From contig ATWD01000003.1 of NCBI GenBank assembly GCA_000421065.1, positions 1 to 64,000 of the forward strand: a DNA stretch of 64,000 nucleotides, in the 5' to 3' direction. A program made the translations under genes and the position numbers. Position 1 is the first letter of the stretch. The number at the start of each line of letters is the position of its first letter. Origin of the DNA: Acidobacteriaceae bacterium TAA 166. Its GTDB lineage: Bacteria > Acidobacteriota > Terriglobia > Terriglobales > Acidobacteriaceae. The notes under the pieces are model-generated. The model did not search any database, was not told where the DNA came from, and saw nothing but the letters and a program-made list of their open reading frames with translations. This document shows, piece after piece, positions 61,994 to 64,000 of this stretch.

Positions 61994-63988
61994 CTAGTTG
62001 TGTCTGCAACCTTCGAGCTTCGCTGCGATCGCATCGGCGTCGTATACGCACCCGCCCCAGACACCCCCGCTCGCTTGAACCAGAGCAGCCCAGAGCTTTG
62101 TGTCGCCTGGAAGTTCCGGATGAGCAGCTAGATCGCTTCGTTGAGAGCGATTGTCCAAAGTCGCTGCAGCTTCTTCCTTGCTGAAGCTGCGTTCGCCGCT
62201 ACCAACCAATGAGATTGAACCCACCAGGTTGAGCCGATCGATGACGATCTCGATCTGATCGTCCTCCAAGACCTTCCCGATCGGACCGCCCGCCAGCGCC
62301 TCCGGGGAGATGTGCCCGACACAAGCTCCGGTCGAGACCCCACTGAACCGGGCATCCGTGAGCACCGCAACGTGCTTGCAGTGTGGGAGCGCCTTCAGGG
62401 CGGACGTTACCTGATAGATCTCCTGCATCCCCGCGCCTTTCGGCCCTCCGCAGATAAGGACGATCACGTCGCCGTGGCCGATCTTGCCGCTCTTGATCGC
62501 TTGAACTGCATCGGGCTCGCTGATGAAAACACGGGCCGGTCCTCGGTGCCGATAGACCTGGTCGTCGCCCACCAGGGATGGATCGATCGCCGTGCTTTTG
62601 ATCACCGAACCTTCCGGAGCGAGATTTCCGACAGGGAAGCAGACGGTGGAAGTCAGGCCCTTTGCGCGAGCTCGGTCGGGACTCATGATGACATCGTCCG
62701 GATCGATGCCGTCGAGATCGCGCAGGCGCTTGCGTACTTCACTTCGCCGCTCGCTGTCTCGCCACCAATCGAGGCAATCGTCGAGCGTCTCTCCAGAAAC
62801 AGTGCGGACCTTGGTATCGAGCAATCCGGCGGCACGCAAGTGAAGCATCACTTCAGGGACTCCTCCGGAGAGAAACACTTGAACAGTAGCGAATCCCCTG
62901 GGGCCATTCGGCAGCGCGTCCACGAGTCTGGGGACCTGCCGATTGACGGAGGCCCATTCGTCGACTGAAGGACGCTTCAATCCCGCTGAGAACGCAATCG
63001 CCGGGAGATGAATCAACAGGTTCGTTGAGCCACCGAAAGCTGCGTGAAGGGCCATTGCATTTTGGAGTGCACTCGTTGTCAGTACATCTCGGGTTCCAAG
63101 CCCCATTTGCTGAAGCCGCACTAAAGCTCGCGCCGAGCGTGTCGCCGCATCGAGCCAGATCGTTTGTCCAGATGGTGCGAGCGCCGTATGTGGCAACGAC
63201 AATCCCAATGCTTCACCGATGACCTGTGAGGTCGCAGCTGTACCGAGAAACTGGCAACCACCTCCGGGACTAGCGCAGGCGCGGCATCCGATTTCGGCGG
63301 CGTATTCCAACGTGATCTGTTGCTGCGCGAACCGTGCCCCTATGGTTTGCACGCGACCTGCGTCTTCGCCGGATTCGGGCAGGAGCGTGACCCCTCCGGG
63401 AACAAGCACTGTTGGAAGAGACTCCGCCGAGGCCAGAGCCATCATCATTGCGGGAAGTCCTTTGTCGCAGGTGGCAATTCCCATGACGCCTTTTCTGGTT
63501 GGTAGTGAACGGACCAACCGACGGAGGACCGTCGCCGCGTCATTGCGAAACGGCAGGGAATCCATCATTCCTGTTGTTCCCTGTGTGCGACCGTCACAAG
63601 GGTCGGTGCACGCTCCGGCAAAAGGGATCGCTCGAAGCGACTTAAACTCTCGTGCAGCCTCGGCGACGAGCAAGCCGACTTCCCAATGCCCGCTGTGAAA
63701 GCCAAGGGCGATGGGCTTCCCATCTTCCGCCCTCAATCCGCCATGAGTGCTGAGGATCAAGAACTCAGGATCAAGAACTCGATCGGGTTCCCAGCCCATT
63801 CCGGTGTTCTGGGTTAATCCGAAGAGGTTTCCCGATGATTCTTTCAGAAGCATTTCCGGGGTGATCGGCAAGGAGCCGGCGGGGCCACTTGCATGGGTTC
63901 GCACGTGCGCCCAGGGCGACGCCGGCGAATCGAGTACGGATTCCAGTTTAATTTCTGACGGTTCGTTAGACGATCTTGAGCTGTTCAT
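61994..63988 (-). CDS. YjhG/YagF-type sugar-acid dehydratase (IlvD/Edd superfamily)
   Basis: 664 aa, matching the length of YjhG/YagF (about 655). Iron-sulfur/Mg region motifs: FAGACTDPCDGRTQGTTGM, ATCDKGLPA, and CRACASPGGGCQFLGTAATS; the C-terminal LTDARFSGVSTGACVGHISPEA is superfamily-typical. E. coli relatives dehydrate D-xylonate; related enzymes accept D-galactonate. With the SMP-30 lactonase it forms part of an oxidative aldose route giving a 2-keto-3-deoxy acid. The start is supported by GGAGAGG just before ATG, at the window edge, so upstream context is not visible. Confidence 0.88.
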   Translation of the reverse strand: MNSSRSSNEPSEIKLESVLDSPASPWAHVRTHASGPAGSLPITPEMLLKESSGNLFGLTQNTGMGWEPDRVLDPEFLILSTHGGLRAEDGKPIALGFHSGHWEVGLLVAEAAREFKSLRAIPFAGACTDPCDGRTQGTTGMMDSLPFRNDAATVLRRLVRSLPTRKGVMGIATCDKGLPAMMMALASAESLPTVLVPGGVTLLPESGEDAGRVQTIGARFAQQQITLEYAAEIGCRACASPGGGCQFLGTAATSQVIGEALGLSLPHTALAPSGQTIWLDAATRSARALVRLQQMGLGTRDVLTTSALQNAMALHAAFGGSTNLLIHLPAIAFSAGLKRPSVDEWASVNRQVPRLVDALPNGPRGFATVQVFLSGGVPEVMLHLRAAGLLDTKVRTVSGETLDDCLDWWRDSERRSEVRKRLRDLDGIDPDDVIMSPDRARAKGLTSTVCFPVGNLAPEGSVIKSTAIDPSLVGDDQVYRHRGPARVFISEPDAVQAIKSGKIGHGDVIVLICGGPKGAGMQEIYQVTSALKALPHCKHVAVLTDARFSGVSTGACVGHISPEALAGGPIGKVLEDDQIEIVIDRLNLVGSISLVGSGERSFSKEEAAATLDNRSQRSDLAAHPELPGDTKLWAALVQASGGVWGGCVYDADAIAAKLEGCRHN

Positions 63989-64000
63989 CGAGCCTCTCCG

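Overview
The window looks like a chromosomal segment of a soil acidobacterium (Acidobacteriota, class Terriglobia). This is an inference from gene style, not from a marker gene: three very large Oar-type TonB-dependent receptors with an N-terminal carboxypeptidase-regulatory-like domain, a beta-propeller (Reg_prop) histidine kinase, Tat-exported glycosidases and a rich set of GH families. No rRNA, tRNA, CRISPR array, transposase or phage gene was seen.

Region 1 (1-13.8 kb, + strand) holds a partial gene end, a cyclic-nucleotide-domain/thioredoxin-reductase-like fusion, an OprB-like sugar porin followed by an FHS-family sugar symporter, a beta-carbonic anhydrase, an MBL-fold hydrolase, an orphan propeller histidine kinase and a first TonB receptor. 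Region 2 (14.6-23 kb) is accessory: a condensation-domain (PapA-like) acyltransferase divergent from an HTH-receiver-GAF regulator, a GH92 mannosidase remnant, AraC, a GH15 glucoamylase, two SDRs and a truncated 6-phosphogluconate dehydrogenase.

Region 3 (23.5-64 kb) is a large glycan-utilisation locus. A minus-strand unit (TonB receptor, GH95/DUF5703-like protein, clan GH-D glycosidase, alkaline-phosphatase-superfamily protein, unknown 408-aa protein) diverges from a long plus-strand unit: GntR regulator, SDR, L-fuconate dehydratase, L-fuconolactonase, GH36 alpha-galactosidase, SDR, FAH-family hydrolase, galK, galT, galE, a sodium:solute symporter, a 64-aa membrane protein and an FAD/Fe-S lactate-type dehydrogenase. 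A second GntR paralogue faces a second minus-strand unit (TonB receptor, GH27, GH27 with two C-terminal carbohydrate-binding-like domains). A lactonase/dehydratase pair (SMP-30, YjhG-type) closes the window.

Together these would take up and cleave a fucose- and galactose-containing glycan, burn L-fucose by the non-phosphorylating 2,4-diketo-3-deoxy-fuconate route to pyruvate and lactate, and feed galactose through the Leloir pathway. The substrate (for example a fucogalactosylated plant hemicellulose) is a guess. The most notable observation is a palindrome, TGAGCGCTCA, found in front of both receptor units and overlapping the start codons of both GntR regulators. It sits about 10 bp downstream of well-formed -35/N18/-10 promoters, with further copies at matching distances, and appears to tie the whole locus into one regulon.
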